NCBI RefSeq assembly: GCF_005845035.1
Contig: NZ_SPFO01000008.1
Location: forward strand, 23,372 to 87,371
Direction: 5' to 3'
From: Collinsella aerofaciens
GTDB lineage: Bacteria > Actinomycetota > Coriobacteriia > Coriobacteriales > Coriobacteriaceae
DNA length: 64,000 bases
The stretch's first letter is position 1. The number at the start of each line of letters is the position of its first letter. The notes under the pieces were generated by a model. That model was not told the origin of the DNA and did not search any database. It saw only the letters and a list, made by a program, of their open reading frames with translations. Made by a program: the position numbers and the translations under genes. Positions 41,875-50,386 of this stretch are shown piece by piece.

Positions 41875-42801
41875 ATGCAATCTCGACAACAACACGGCAC
41901 GCATGTCCAGCCGGTATGCAGCCGTCGCATCTTTTTGGGTAGCGCTCTCGCTGCGAGCGCTTCTGTCGTCGCCGGCGCACTTGCCGGTTGCCAGCGTCCC
42001 TCCACGCTGGAAGTAGTTCAGCCCACGACGGGCGGCGGTCGCGACGACCTGTCCGATTCCGTGATCGGCAAGGACAAGATCCGTATCGGCATGGAGGCGG
42101 CCTACGCCCCGTACAACTGGCAGGTCTCCGAAGCCAGCGAGTACACCATCCCCATCGACAACGTGCAGGGCGCCTATGCCGATGGTTACGACGTGCAGAT
42201 CGCCAAGATCGTCTGCAAGGCCCTCGGCGGCGAGCCCGTTGCCGTCAAACAGAGCTTCTCGGGCCTTATCGACTCGCTCAACAACGGCCAGATCGACCTC
42301 ATCATCGCCGGTATGAGCGCCACGCCCGAGCGCGAGGAGTCTGTCGGCTTTTCCGACCCGTACTTTATCGGTTACTTTGGCCTGTTCGTAAAAGAGGGCT
42401 CGCCCTACCAGAATGCGACCAAGCTCAGCGACTTTAGCGGCGCTACGGTCCTCGGGCAAAAGGACACCATGCTCGATACCGTCATCGACGAGATTCCGGG
42501 CGTTGTCCACAAGAACCCGGTCGATTCGGTTCCCACGGTGTTTTCGAACCTGCTGCAGGGCACGTGCGACGCCGTGACCTATAACACCGAGAACGAGAAG
42601 GGCTATATGGCCCAAAACCCGGGCATCGTCCCCATTCATTTTGCCGAGGGCGAGGGCTTTAAGCAGGAGGTCGCGGCAAACGTCGGCTGCCGCAAGGGCT
42701 CGGACAAGCTCCTTAAGCTCATCGACAAGACACTCAAGGGCATTAGCCAAGAGGAGCGCGACCAAATGTGGGACGCGTGCCTCGACCGCCAGCCGGCATA
42801 G
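41875..42801 (+). CDS. Polar amino acid ABC transporter, substrate-binding lipoprotein
   Basis: Extracytoplasmic solute-binding protein of 308 residues (family 3). The leader has SRRIFLG, a possible twin-arginine signal, and ends in the lipobox LAGC, so the mature protein is lipid-anchored. The mature part has IRIGMEAAYAPYNW, DGYDVQIAKIVCKALG, IDLIIAGMSATPEREESVGFSDPY (key part AGMSATPERE) and further family motifs. The start follows AGGGAAGG. It forms an operon with permease and ATPase genes. It likely binds an amino acid; which one cannot be told. Confidence 0.92.
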   Translation: MQSRQQHGTHVQPVCSRRIFLGSALAASASVVAGALAGCQRPSTLEVVQPTTGGGRDDLSDSVIGKDKIRIGMEAAYAPYNWQVSEASEYTIPIDNVQGAYADGYDVQIAKIVCKALGGEPVAVKQSFSGLIDSLNNGQIDLIIAGMSATPEREESVGFSDPYFIGYFGLFVKEGSPYQNATKLSDFSGATVLGQKDTMLDTVIDEIPGVVHKNPVDSVPTVFSNLLQGTCDAVTYNTENEKGYMAQNPGIVPIHFAEGEGFKQEVAANVGCRKGSDKLLKLIDKTLKGISQEERDQMWDACLDRQPA

Positions 42802-42810
42802 GGAGGCAGC

Positions 42811-43959
42811 ATGAAAACCATCAATCGTCTGGCCTCCTTTATCAAGGCCGACCACCGTTATGTGTACCTGGGCACGAGCGTTATCGCGGCGCTCGGCCTG
42901 GCGTTTAGCCAGCGCAACCCCACACCGCTGAGCTTCTTGGCTCCCACGGGCGTGTTTCAAGATTGCCTTTGGGCAATCCTGTGGGCGTGGCTCGTCGTGT
43001 CGGCGGCGGCGCTGGTCACCAAGCTTATGCACTGGAGCGACTATCGCGAAAAGTCGCCGTTCGCATCCGAGCGTTTCCGTCGTGGAGCACGTTTAGGCAG
43101 CTACGTCGTGGTCGCCATCGCGGCAGTTTTCTTTATCGACCGCTGCGTCATGTCGTTTATCGACCTGGTGCAGGTGAGCATTGTCTCGGATTCCAACCCC
43201 AGCGACTTTTTGTCGAGCCTGGTCTACATGACCTACAAGAGCGGCGACTTCTTCATTCGCGGTATCGAGATCACCATCGCGCTTGCCACCTTCGGCACCG
43301 TCATCGCATTCTTCCTGGCACTGCTCTTTGTGTTCCTGCGTATTCAGACCTTCGACCGCGTGGATAACGACCTGGTGCGCTTCTTTAAGAGTATCGGCCG
43401 CGGCTTTGCGACCATCTACTCCACCATCGTGCGCGGCACGCCCATGATGGTCCAGGGCCTGCTCATCTATTACGCGGGCTTCACCGTTTTGCGCGGCATG
43501 GGCTTCGAGACCGCTCAGGCCAACCAGATTTGGAGCACCTTCACCGCCGGCCTCGTTACCATCTCGCTCAACTCCACCGCCTACATGATGGAGGTCCTGC
43601 GCGGCGGCATCGAGTCCATCGATCCCGGTCAGGCCGAGGCGGCGCGCTCGCTGGGCCTTTCGCAGTGGCAGGCTATGCGCAAGGTCGTGTTCCCCCAGGG
43701 CATTAAAAACGCGATTCCGGCGCTCACCAACGAGCTCATCATCAACATCAAGGATTCGTCGGTGCTCTCGGTCATCGGCGTGTTTGACCTCATGTACGCC
43801 ACCACCACCGTCGCCGGCGTGTACTACCGCCAGATGGAGGTCTACTGCGTGGCGCTCGTGGTCTACCTGATCCTGACGCTCGTGGCGAGCCGCCTGCTCG
43901 AGGCCTTTGGCAAAAAGCTCGGCGCCGAGGCTCCGGTCACGCTGCCCAGCTCCAACTAG
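42811..43959 (+). CDS. Polar amino acid ABC transporter, permease
   Basis: Inner-membrane permease of the HisM/GlnP type, 382 residues. The first 145 residues form an additional N-terminal region with about three helices, not present in the usual ~220-residue permease. The conserved core has [30 protein letters not shown] and the EAA loop [24 protein letters not shown] that contacts the ATPase (quoted in part: [17 protein letters not shown]). It starts nine bases after the binding-protein stop. Works with the neighbouring ATPase. Confidence 0.92.
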   Translation: MKTINRLASFIKADHRYVYLGTSVIAALGLAFSQRNPTPLSFLAPTGVFQDCLWAILWAWLVVSAAALVTKLMHWSDYREKSPFASERFRRGARLGSYVVVAIAAVFFIDRCVMSFIDLVQVSIVSDSNPSDFLSSLVYMTYKSGDFFIRGIEITIALATFGTVIAFFLALLFVFLRIQTFDRVDNDLVRFFKSIGRGFATIYSTIVRGTPMMVQGLLIYYAGFTVLRGMGFETAQANQIWSTFTAGLVTISLNSTAYMMEVLRGGIESIDPGQAEAARSLGLSQWQAMRKVVFPQGIKNAIPALTNELIINIKDSSVLSVIGVFDLMYATTTVAGVYYRQMEVYCVALVVYLILTLVASRLLEAFGKKLGAEAPVTLPSSN

Positions 43960-43981
43960 GCTCAAGACGAGGAGAATTATC

Positions 43982-44767
43982 ATGGCAGATACCGCCATTA
44001 CCGGCGTTGCGGCCGCCGCACAGACCAATGAGCCGCTCATCCGCGTTGAGGGCCTGCGCAAGAGCTTTGGCTCGCTCGAGGTACTCAAGGGCATCGACCT
44101 GTCCGTTAACCCCGGCGAAGTCGTCACCATTATCGGCGCCTCGGGTTCGGGCAAGTCGACCTTCCTGCGCTGCCTCAACCTGCTCGAGACCCCGGACGCG
44201 GGCCACATCTGGTTCCACGGCCAGGACCTCACGGCCGAGCGCTGCAACATCAACAAGCTGCGCGAGGACATCGGCATGGTGTTCCAGGGCTTTAACCTGT
44301 TCAACAACATGGATGTGCTCGACAACTGCACGCTCGCGCCCGTCACGCTCAAAAAGATGAGCAAGGCCGAGGCTGAAAAAATAGCGATGGAGCATCTGAC
44401 GAGCGTGGGACTCGAAAAGTTCGCGCACGCCGCCGTGGGTCGCCTGTCCGGTGGTCAAAAACAGCGCGTGGCCATCGCTCGTGCCCTATGTATGAATCCG
44501 CAGATCATGCTGTTCGACGAGCCGACCTCCGCACTCGACCCCGAGATCGTGGGAGAGGTGCTCGAGGTCATGCGCAAGCTCGCTGCCGACGGCATGACCA
44601 TGGTCGTCGTCACGCACGAGATGGCCTTTGCCCGCACGGTGTCCGACCGCGTGGTCTTTATGGACAAGGGCGTAGTGCTCGAGGATGCCGCGCCGGCGGA
44701 GCTCTTCGGCAATCCCAAACACCAGCGCACCCGCGAGTTCCTCTCGCGTTATCTCGAGGACAAATAA
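43982..44767 (+). CDS. Polar amino acid ABC transporter, ATP-binding protein
   Basis: Cytosolic ATPase of the GlnQ/HisP class, 261 residues. Walker [17 protein letters not shown]-loop VFQGFNLF, signature [15 protein letters not shown], Walker [13 protein letters not shown] and H-loop VVTHEM are all canonical. A 20-residue Ala/Thr-rich N-terminal extension precedes the core. It follows the permease by 22 bases with GAGGAG upstream. It powers uptake through the preceding permease. Confidence 0.94.
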   Translation: MADTAITGVAAAAQTNEPLIRVEGLRKSFGSLEVLKGIDLSVNPGEVVTIIGASGSGKSTFLRCLNLLETPDAGHIWFHGQDLTAERCNINKLREDIGMVFQGFNLFNNMDVLDNCTLAPVTLKKMSKAEAEKIAMEHLTSVGLEKFAHAAVGRLSGGQKQRVAIARALCMNPQIMLFDEPTSALDPEIVGEVLEVMRKLAADGMTMVVVTHEMAFARTVSDRVVFMDKGVVLEDAAPAELFGNPKHQRTREFLSRYLEDK

Positions 44768-44790
44768 CCGACCGCAAACGCTTATGTGGC

Positions 44791-44815
44791 AGGGCCGCTC
44801 CGGTGGGGCGGCCCT
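44791..44815 (+). terminator. Hairpin after the ABC transporter operon
   Basis: Stem AGGGCCGC / GCGGCCCT with a short loop between the ATPase and the peptidase gene. No clear T tract follows, so it may only partly terminate. Confidence 0.4.
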
Positions 44816-44839
44816 CGTCATCACAATCGAAAGGATGTC

Positions 44840-46255
44840 ATGGCCGAGGTTTGGCGCTTTTTTGCGCATGAGGATGATTTTGCCGATTTGGACAAGGCCG
44901 GCGCATGCGAGCGCCTGGGCCGTGTGCTGTCGTTTCCGACCATTTCGAGCATGGATGCCGAGGCGGTGGACTGGCAGCCGTTCGACGACCTGCGCGCGTA
45001 TATGCAGCAGGCTTGGCCGCACGTGTTCGCGGCGGGCGAGGTCGAGCTTATCGATCATTCGCTATTGGTGACGCTTAGCGGTTCCGACCCTGCCCTCAAG
45101 CCCATTATGCTCATGGGTCACATGGACGTGGTTCCCGTGGTGCCGGGCACCGAGGACGATTGGACGCACGCCCCCTTTGGCGGACATGTGGACGATGCCT
45201 ACATTTGGGGCCGCGGCGCCATCGACATGAAAGACCAAGTCGCAGGCATTCTCGAGGCGGTTGAGTATGCGCTGGCGCACGGTTGGCGGCACGAGCGCAC
45301 GCTGCTCCTGGCCTTTGGCCAGGACGAGGAGACTACGCAGTACGGCGCAGGCGCCATCGGCCGCGCGCTCGAGGAGCGCGGCATTGAGCTTGAGTACCTG
45401 ATCGACGAGGGTGACTACCGCATCGTTTCGGCTGCCGAGTACGGCGCGGGCGAGGGCTGGCTTATGCATGCCGACCTTGCCGAGAAGGGCTACGCCGATA
45501 TTGTGCTCAAGACGAAGAGTGAGGGCGGGCATTCGTCCAACCCCTACGGCGGCACATCGCTCGAGGTGCTGAGCCGTGCCATCACCGCAATCTGCGATAT
45601 CGAATGGCCGACGCGCGTCACGGACCTGCTTGCCGCACAGCTCGTCGAGCTGGGGCTTTACACGGCCGACGAGATTGCCTCCAACAAGGACACCATCGTG
45701 CGCGAGTGCCTCGCCAGCAAGAAGCTCTATCCGCTGGTGACGACCACCTGTGCACCGACCCAAATCGAGGGCGGCAGTACCGGCGCCAACGTGATGCCGC
45801 AGGATATGTGGGCCAATATCAACTTCCGCATGCTCGAGGGCACGAGCGTGGCCGATGTCGTGGCCCGCTGCCGCGTCGCCGTTGCCGAGGCGGGGCTCGC
45901 CGACCGTGTCGAGGTCGAGCTCGGCCCTGGCAGCTCCGAACCCTCGCCGTCTCCGCGCATCGGCGGACCGGGACTCGAGGCGGTTCGCTCCATCGCCGCC
46001 CGCTATTTCCGTGATCCAAAGGGGACGGAGGAAAACGGATCATCCGAGCCGTTGGCGATTGTCCCCTCGACCGTGATCGGCGCGACCGACGCTGCCAACT
46101 ACCAGCGCATTTGCTCCGAGTGCATTCGCTTCTCGGCCTTTGTGGTCGACGATGACGAGTGCGATCGCGGCGTCCACGGCACCAACGAGCGCATTACCCG
46201 CCGCGCCTACCTCCAGGGTGTCCGCTTCCTCATCGCCCTGCTCCATACGCTCTAG
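44840..46255 (+). CDS. M20-family metallopeptidase/deacylase
   Basis: Zinc-dependent peptidase or N-acyl amino acid hydrolase of 471 residues. Metal and catalytic residues appear in LMGHMDVVPV (His and Asp), WGRGAIDMKD, the glutamate pair in GQDEETTQYG and the central dimerisation part KTKSEGGHSSNPYGG. It resembles carboxypeptidase PM20 / succinyl-diaminopimelate desuccinylase-like members. The start follows GAAAGG; upstream in-frame codons lack a signal. Its place after an amino acid importer suggests processing of imported peptides or acylated amino acids. Confidence 0.88.
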   Translation: MAEVWRFFAHEDDFADLDKAGACERLGRVLSFPTISSMDAEAVDWQPFDDLRAYMQQAWPHVFAAGEVELIDHSLLVTLSGSDPALKPIMLMGHMDVVPVVPGTEDDWTHAPFGGHVDDAYIWGRGAIDMKDQVAGILEAVEYALAHGWRHERTLLLAFGQDEETTQYGAGAIGRALEERGIELEYLIDEGDYRIVSAAEYGAGEGWLMHADLAEKGYADIVLKTKSEGGHSSNPYGGTSLEVLSRAITAICDIEWPTRVTDLLAAQLVELGLYTADEIASNKDTIVRECLASKKLYPLVTTTCAPTQIEGGSTGANVMPQDMWANINFRMLEGTSVADVVARCRVAVAEAGLADRVEVELGPGSSEPSPSPRIGGPGLEAVRSIAARYFRDPKGTEENGSSEPLAIVPSTVIGATDAANYQRICSECIRFSAFVVDDDECDRGVHGTNERITRRAYLQGVRFLIALLHTL

Positions 46256-46286
46256 AATGCGACAAGGCGATAGTCCCTTTGTTAGC
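46256..46286. repeat. Degenerate REP-like hairpin R4
   Basis: AATGCGACAAGGCGATAGTCCCTTTGT begins as other family members (quoted to the apex: GCGACAAGG..GTCCCTTTGT), but the right arm continues TTAGC instead of CGCATT. A TTGGGGACGT block follows, which also occurs at 36297, 47790 and 63428. Confidence 0.5.
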
Positions 46287-46389
46287 CGTTGGGGACGTCC
46301 ACTCATTCCGTGCGGGTTATATGCAGGTTTGCCTGCGCACGCTATCATGTATGGGTTAGACCGCAATTATGTACCCCATACGCGAAGGG

Positions 46390-46422
46390 ATGCGCATGTA
46401 TCTGAAGATCGACATGTTCTAG
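46390..46422 (+). CDS. Possible ten-residue leader peptide before prfA
   Basis: MRMYLKIDMF with GAAGGG immediately upstream, ending 81 bases before prfA. Spacing of the ribosome binding site to the first ATG is too short, but the second ATG (two codons on) is well placed. A role in control of prfA is speculative; it may be chance. Confidence 0.25.
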   Translation: MRMYLKIDMF

Positions 46423-46503
46423 CCGGGCTTACCCCCGCAGCGGCGCCCCGCGCCCCATCAACTCTGCCGATTTTCACCTTCACGCATATAAAGGAGTCCC
46501 GCC

Positions 46504-47571
46504 ATGCGCGACAAGCTCGAAAAGATCATCAAGGCCTACGAGGAACTCGAGAAGAAACTTTCCGACCCGGCCGTCGCCTCCGATATCAAGGAGTTCACGC
46601 GTCTCAACAAGGAGTACGCGCACCAGTCCGACCTCATCGCCGCCTCGCGCGAGTACATCGGCGCGCTCGATGACATCGAGGCTGCCAAGGAAATGCTGCA
46701 CGATACCACCGATGCTGACGAGAAAGAGATGCTCCAGATGGACATCTCCGAGAACGAGGACAAGCTTCCCCAGCTCGAGGAAGACATCAAGTACATGCTC
46801 ATTCCGAGCGACCCCAACGACGACAAGAACACCATCGTCGAGATTCGCTCCGCCGCCGGTGGCGACGAGGCGGCCATCTTCGCCGGCGACCTGTACAAGA
46901 TGTATCAGCGCTTTTGCGAGTCGCGTGGCTGGAAGACCACCGTGCTCGATTCCAGCCCCAGCGAGGCCGGCGGCTTCAAGTCCATCGAGTTCAAGGTCGA
47001 GGGCGACCGCGTCTACTCCGTTATGAAGTACGAGTCCGGCGTGCACCGTGTCCAGCGCGTCCCCAAGACCGAGTCCCAGGGCCGCATCCAGACTTCAACG
47101 GCTACCGTCGCCGTGCTTCCCGAGGCCGAGGAAATCGACGTCCAGATCAACCAGTCCGACTTGCGCATCGACACCTACTGCGCCTCCGGCCCTGGCGGTC
47201 AGTGCGTTAACACCACCTACTCCGCCGTGCGCATCACCCACCTGCCCACCAACACCGTGGTGCAGTCGCAGGAGCAGCGTTCCCAGATCCAGAACCGCGA
47301 GGTCTGCATGCAGATGCTGCGCGCCCGTCTGTACGAGATGGAACTCGAGAAGCAGCAGGCCGAGCTCGGTGCCGAGCGCCAGAGCCAGATCGGCCACGGC
47401 AACCGTTCCGAGAAGATCCGTACCTACAACCAGCCCCAGGACCGCGTGACCGATCACCGTATCGGCTTCAACTCCACCTACAACGGCGTCCTCCTGGGCG
47501 ACCAGCTCGGCACCGTCATCGAGGCACTCGCCGCCGCCGAGCGAGCCGAGAAGCTGGCACAGGCAGTCTAA
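46504..47571 (+). CDS. prfA: Peptide chain release factor 1
   Basis: Class I release factor of 355 residues that recognises UAA and UAG and triggers peptide release on the ribosome. The catalytic GGQ is in SGPGGQCVNTTYSAVRITHL; the stop-codon recognition tripeptide region reads VPKTESQGRIQTS, in the place of PAT/PVT. The N-terminal coiled-coil domain is complete (MRDKLEKIIKAYEELEKK). Start follows AAAGGAG. The next true gene is prmC, which methylates the GGQ glutamine, a usual pairing, though here they are separated by 630 bases of repeat and low-GC DNA. Confidence 0.95.
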   Translation: MRDKLEKIIKAYEELEKKLSDPAVASDIKEFTRLNKEYAHQSDLIAASREYIGALDDIEAAKEMLHDTTDADEKEMLQMDISENEDKLPQLEEDIKYMLIPSDPNDDKNTIVEIRSAAGGDEAAIFAGDLYKMYQRFCESRGWKTTVLDSSPSEAGGFKSIEFKVEGDRVYSVMKYESGVHRVQRVPKTESQGRIQTSTATVAVLPEAEEIDVQINQSDLRIDTYCASGPGGQCVNTTYSAVRITHLPTNTVVQSQEQRSQIQNREVCMQMLRARLYEMELEKQQAELGAERQSQIGHGNRSEKIRTYNQPQDRVTDHRIGFNSTYNGVLLGDQLGTVIEALAAAERAEKLAQAV

Positions 47572-47575
47572 GTTC

Positions 47576-47716
47576 TGCCGTTCTACCGAACGGCGGACCA
47601 GCCGACGCTGCGCGGGCCGCATTTGGACAATCTGACGTTCAACTTCAAGGGCGCGACCAGAAGGTCAGCGCCCTTTCGTTTCACGTCACCTTGTCTCAAA
47701 TGCGGCCCGCTCGCTG
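47576..47716 (+). repeat. Structured element B, copy 3
   Basis: 5' hairpin GCCGTTC-TACC-GAACGGC, GACGCTGCG, outer stem GCGGGCCGCATTTG / CAAATGCGGCCCGC, CAATCTGACGTTCAA, inner hairpin AAGGGCGCGACC-AGAA-GGTC..GCGCCCTT, TTTCACGTCACCTTG, CGCTCGCTG. It begins four bases after the prfA stop. About 113 bases of it differ from copy 4 at only two positions. Confidence 0.75.
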
Positions 47717-47785
47717 TCCGTCCTCTACCTGCGGCGCCGCCTTGCTCCGGATGCGGTATGCTCAACCTGCGGCGCCTTAGAGGTA

Positions 47786-47811
47786 GTCATTGGGGACGTT
47801 CTTAAATGACT
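47786..47811. repeat. Short GGGGACGTTC hairpin
   Basis: GTCATTGGGGACGTTC..AATGAC; the GTCATT/AATGAC arms pair. The TTGGGGACGTTC block also trails copies 1 and 4 of element B, so it may belong to that element. Confidence 0.45.
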
Positions 47812-48203
47812 AGGTTGGGCACATTGCTTTGAGATGTTATTCAATCAGCTGTGATGGCATTTGAGCTGTCTACCTGCTCAAAGTAATTAATAGCATGCAT
47901 CTGCTATTGAAAATATTGCTCAGAATATCGTTCAAGAAGTCGCGGAGCGATTTTTGATGGGTCGTGCGTCAAGCGATGTGGCAAGTTCTTGGTTAGATAT
48001 TGGTCAGTTTTGGGTCAACCTTGCCAAAAGCTTGACGAATGCAAATTTAGACGTCAGCGAATGAACACTTTGAGCAAGCCCGGTACAAAAATCTGGGCTG
48101 ATTCTCGATAATTGCCTTTAATCGTCCCTTGCCAAGCGCTGGCCTCGCGTACAATCTGCTCCGACATTCGCGCGCCGCCCGGCGCTTAAGAGGGGAGGGC
48201 CCC
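47812..48203. other. Low-GC segment between prfA and prmC
   Basis: This stretch is clearly more AT-rich than both flanking genes. It contains a short coding remnant and no complete gene. The last 80 bases are the prmC leader. The base composition suggests imported DNA. Confidence 0.5.
47894..48064 (+). pseudogene. Remnant of a low-GC gene
   Basis: Open frame without a normal start that reads ENIAQNIVQEVAERFLMGR followed by SSDVASSWLDIGQFWVN and a stop. It looks like the C-terminus of a soluble helical protein. An internal ATG at 47957 could give 35 residues, but no ribosome binding site is seen. I do not recognise the family. Codon use is AT-rich compared with the neighbours, which suggests horizontal origin. 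Confidence 0.35.
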
Positions 48204-49487
48204 ATGGCAAACGAGATTTGGACCATCAAGCGTTGTCTCGAGTGGACCAAGGAGTACCTGGCCGAGCGCGGCGAGGAGCACCCCCGTCTTTCTGCCGAGT
48301 GGCTGCTCTGCGCTGCCACGGGTTTGACACGCATCGACCTATATATGCGCATGGACGAGACGCTTAACGCGGCCCAGCTCGAGACCATGCACGCGGCCGT
48401 TGTTCGTCGCGCTAAAGGTGAACCGCTACAGTACATCACCGGCAGCACGCAGTTTCGCATGATTGACGTCGCGTGCGCCCCCGGCGTGCTCATTCCGCGT
48501 CCCGAGACCGAGATGCTCGTCGAGGAAGTCCTCAATTATCTGGATGCCGAGGTGCTGAGCCCCGAGGCTGCCGCCCGTCAGCGTGTTGAGCTGCCTTGGA
48601 ACGATGAGGTCGAGGAGGCACGCAAGGCCGAGGCCGCGCTGGCAGACGAACGGGCGACCGCCGAGCGCCGCGCCGCTAACCTGACGGCTGCCGATGAGGC
48701 GGCGCTAGGCGGCGACGTACTGGGTAGCCGCGCCTATGCCGAGGAACTGGCCGACCGCGAGGCCGAGGAAGCCGCCGCGCAGACAGCAGAAGCCGAAGCG
48801 GCAGAAGCAGAGGCCATGGAAACCCCCGAGCCCGAGCTCGACGAATACGGCATCGCCATTGAGGACAACGACCAACAGGCGACTCCCGCGCAAGATGCCG
48901 CCGAGGCTAACGTATCTGCCCCAGCCGAGCCCCGCACTGCCCGCGTTCTCGAGGTCGGCTGCGGCACGGGCTGCATTTCGCTCTCCCTTGCCTGGGAGCG
49001 CCGCGGGCACGTTACCTGCACTGCTACCGATATCGAGCCGCGCGCCATCGACCTTGCTACCAAAAACCGCGATGCGCTTGGCCTCACGTCCGACGAGGTC
49101 GCCTTCAGCCTCACCAACCTGGTGAGTTCCATTCCCCGCGAAGAGTGGGGCACCTTTGACGTACTCGTCTCCAACCCGCCCTACATCCCCACCGATGTCA
49201 TGCGCTCGCTGCCGCATGAGGTCAAGGACTTTGAGCCCGATCTGGCGCTCGAGGGCGGTGCCGACGGTCTCGATATCTTCCGCCGCCTGCTCAACGCGGC
49301 GCCCTACATGCTGCGTGCCGGCGGCCTGTTTGCCTGCGAGCTCTACGAGGGCGCGCTCGACGCCGCGGCCGAGCTCTGTCGTCAAGCAGGCCTTTCGGAC
49401 GTGCGTATCGTCCACGACCTCACCGATCGTCCCCGCATCGTTCGAGCCATCGTCACCGAGCCCAAACAGCGTACTTTAGCTGAATAA
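48204..49487 (+). CDS. prmC: Release factor glutamine methyltransferase with large insertion
   Basis: Methylates the GGQ glutamine of release factors. N-terminal helical domain at residues 1-110 with IPRPETEMLVEEVL; SAM-binding motif VLEVGCGTGCISLSL at 248-262; catalytic NPPY at 324-327 with VSNPPYIPTD. The usual PrmC is about 285 residues; this one has 427 because some 125 acidic, Ala/Glu-rich residues (about 118-245, for example REAEEAAAQTAEAEAAEAEA) are inserted between the two domains. All catalytic motifs are intact, so activity is expected. Start follows GGGGAGGG. Confidence 0.92.
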   Translation: MANEIWTIKRCLEWTKEYLAERGEEHPRLSAEWLLCAATGLTRIDLYMRMDETLNAAQLETMHAAVVRRAKGEPLQYITGSTQFRMIDVACAPGVLIPRPETEMLVEEVLNYLDAEVLSPEAAARQRVELPWNDEVEEARKAEAALADERATAERRAANLTAADEAALGGDVLGSRAYAEELADREAEEAAAQTAEAEAAEAEAMETPEPELDEYGIAIEDNDQQATPAQDAAEANVSAPAEPRTARVLEVGCGTGCISLSLAWERRGHVTCTATDIEPRAIDLATKNRDALGLTSDEVAFSLTNLVSSIPREEWGTFDVLVSNPPYIPTDVMRSLPHEVKDFEPDLALEGGADGLDIFRRLLNAAPYMLRAGGLFACELYEGALDAAAELCRQAGLSDVRIVHDLTDRPRIVRAIVTEPKQRTLAE

Positions 49488-49511
49488 ATAGACATTTGCG
49501 CAAGTTTGTCC

Positions 49512-49544
49512 TTGCAATATACCGTAAAACTTCTACTATAGAAG
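49512..49544 (+). promoter_or_regulatory. Promoter and autoregulatory operator of the toxin-antitoxin pair
   Basis: TTGCAA and TACTAT hexamers spaced by 16 bases. The -10 lies within the perfect palindrome CTTCTACTATAGAAG (49530-49544), which fits binding by the antitoxin to shut off its own promoter. Confidence 0.6.
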
Positions 49545-49553
49545 GAGAAAGGT

Positions 49554-49949
49554 ATGTCAAATCAGCTGCATCGGTACCGTATCGTGCTTGATTACATTGA
49601 ACCTTGGCTTGATGAGCAGGATGAAGCTACGCTGAAGCAGATTTATGCAGACCTTTTGGTGCTCGAGAAGGAAGGTCCCAGCCTTGGTCGTCCGCTGGTT
49701 GACCGCGTAAAGGGCTCGAAGCTTCATCATTTAAAGGAGCTGAGAGTGACGTCGTGTGGTGGGCAGGTGATTCGCATCCTCTTCGCCTTTGACCCCAAGC
49801 GCCAGGCGGTATTGCTATTGGCGGGTGATAAGTCGCGAGCGGGATCGTCAAGGGCAAAATGGAACGGTTGGTATGCGATCAACATTCCAAGGGCCGAGCA
49901 AATATACCGTCGCCACGTAAGGAGGCTCGATCGAGATGGAACTGCATGA
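49554..49949 (+). CDS. HigB/RelE-type toxin (Gp49-like)
   Basis: 131-residue protein of the phage-derived Gp49-like / RelE superfamily, probable ribosome-dependent mRNA endonuclease. Typical segments: LGRPLVDRVKGSKLHHLKELR, VIRILFAFDPKRQAVLLLAGDKS and the C-terminal RAEQIYRRHVRRL. It precedes its antitoxin, the order of HigBA systems, and overlaps it by 14 bases. The ribosome binding site AGGAGAAAGG is strong. Biochemical activity is inferred from family. Confidence 0.85.
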   Translation: MSNQLHRYRIVLDYIEPWLDEQDEATLKQIYADLLVLEKEGPSLGRPLVDRVKGSKLHHLKELRVTSCGGQVIRILFAFDPKRQAVLLLAGDKSRAGSSRAKWNGWYAINIPRAEQIYRRHVRRLDRDGTA

Positions 49950-50238
49950 GTATATGGAATCTCGCGGGATAACACGCGACTCCATTACCGCCGAGCAGGA
50001 GAGGACTCGCGATCGTATCGAAGCCTATAAGCTTGCTCAGATTCGCAGGTTAAAAGATCTAACACAGGCGTCGGTCGCCCAGTCGATGGGCGTTTCTCAA
50101 AAACGTGTATCCGAGCTCGAGCGTGGGGAGTTGGGTTCGATGAGGCTCGACACGCTGAGCAGGTACGCAGAGAGCCTCGGCGGAAAACTGGTTGCAAGCA
50201 TCGAGTTTCCCGATCGTACCGTTACGCTTGCGCGCTAA
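49936..50238 (+). CDS. HigA-type antitoxin (XRE family)
   Basis: 100-residue protein with a Cro/C1-type helix-turn-helix: LTQASVAQSMGVSQKRVSELERGE at about residues 46-68 (key part VAQSMGVSQKRVSELE). It would neutralise the toxin encoded just upstream and repress their common promoter. The overlapping start makes its translation depend on the toxin gene. The two genes lie downstream of prmC as an accessory insertion. Confidence 0.87.
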   Translation: MELHEYMESRGITRDSITAEQERTRDRIEAYKLAQIRRLKDLTQASVAQSMGVSQKRVSELERGELGSMRLDTLSRYAESLGGKLVASIEFPDRTVTLAR

Positions 50239-50386
50239 AAATCTTCAATTAACCCCCTCACTTTCACCGACTACTAGAGCCGCTCACCAAACCAACATGC
50301 GCTCTGGGCAAATAGGTTGAATGTTTCGTGCGAGAATGCCCCACAGTAAACAAACTTGCACCGGAGCGTAAGGGGCTGGCATACAC

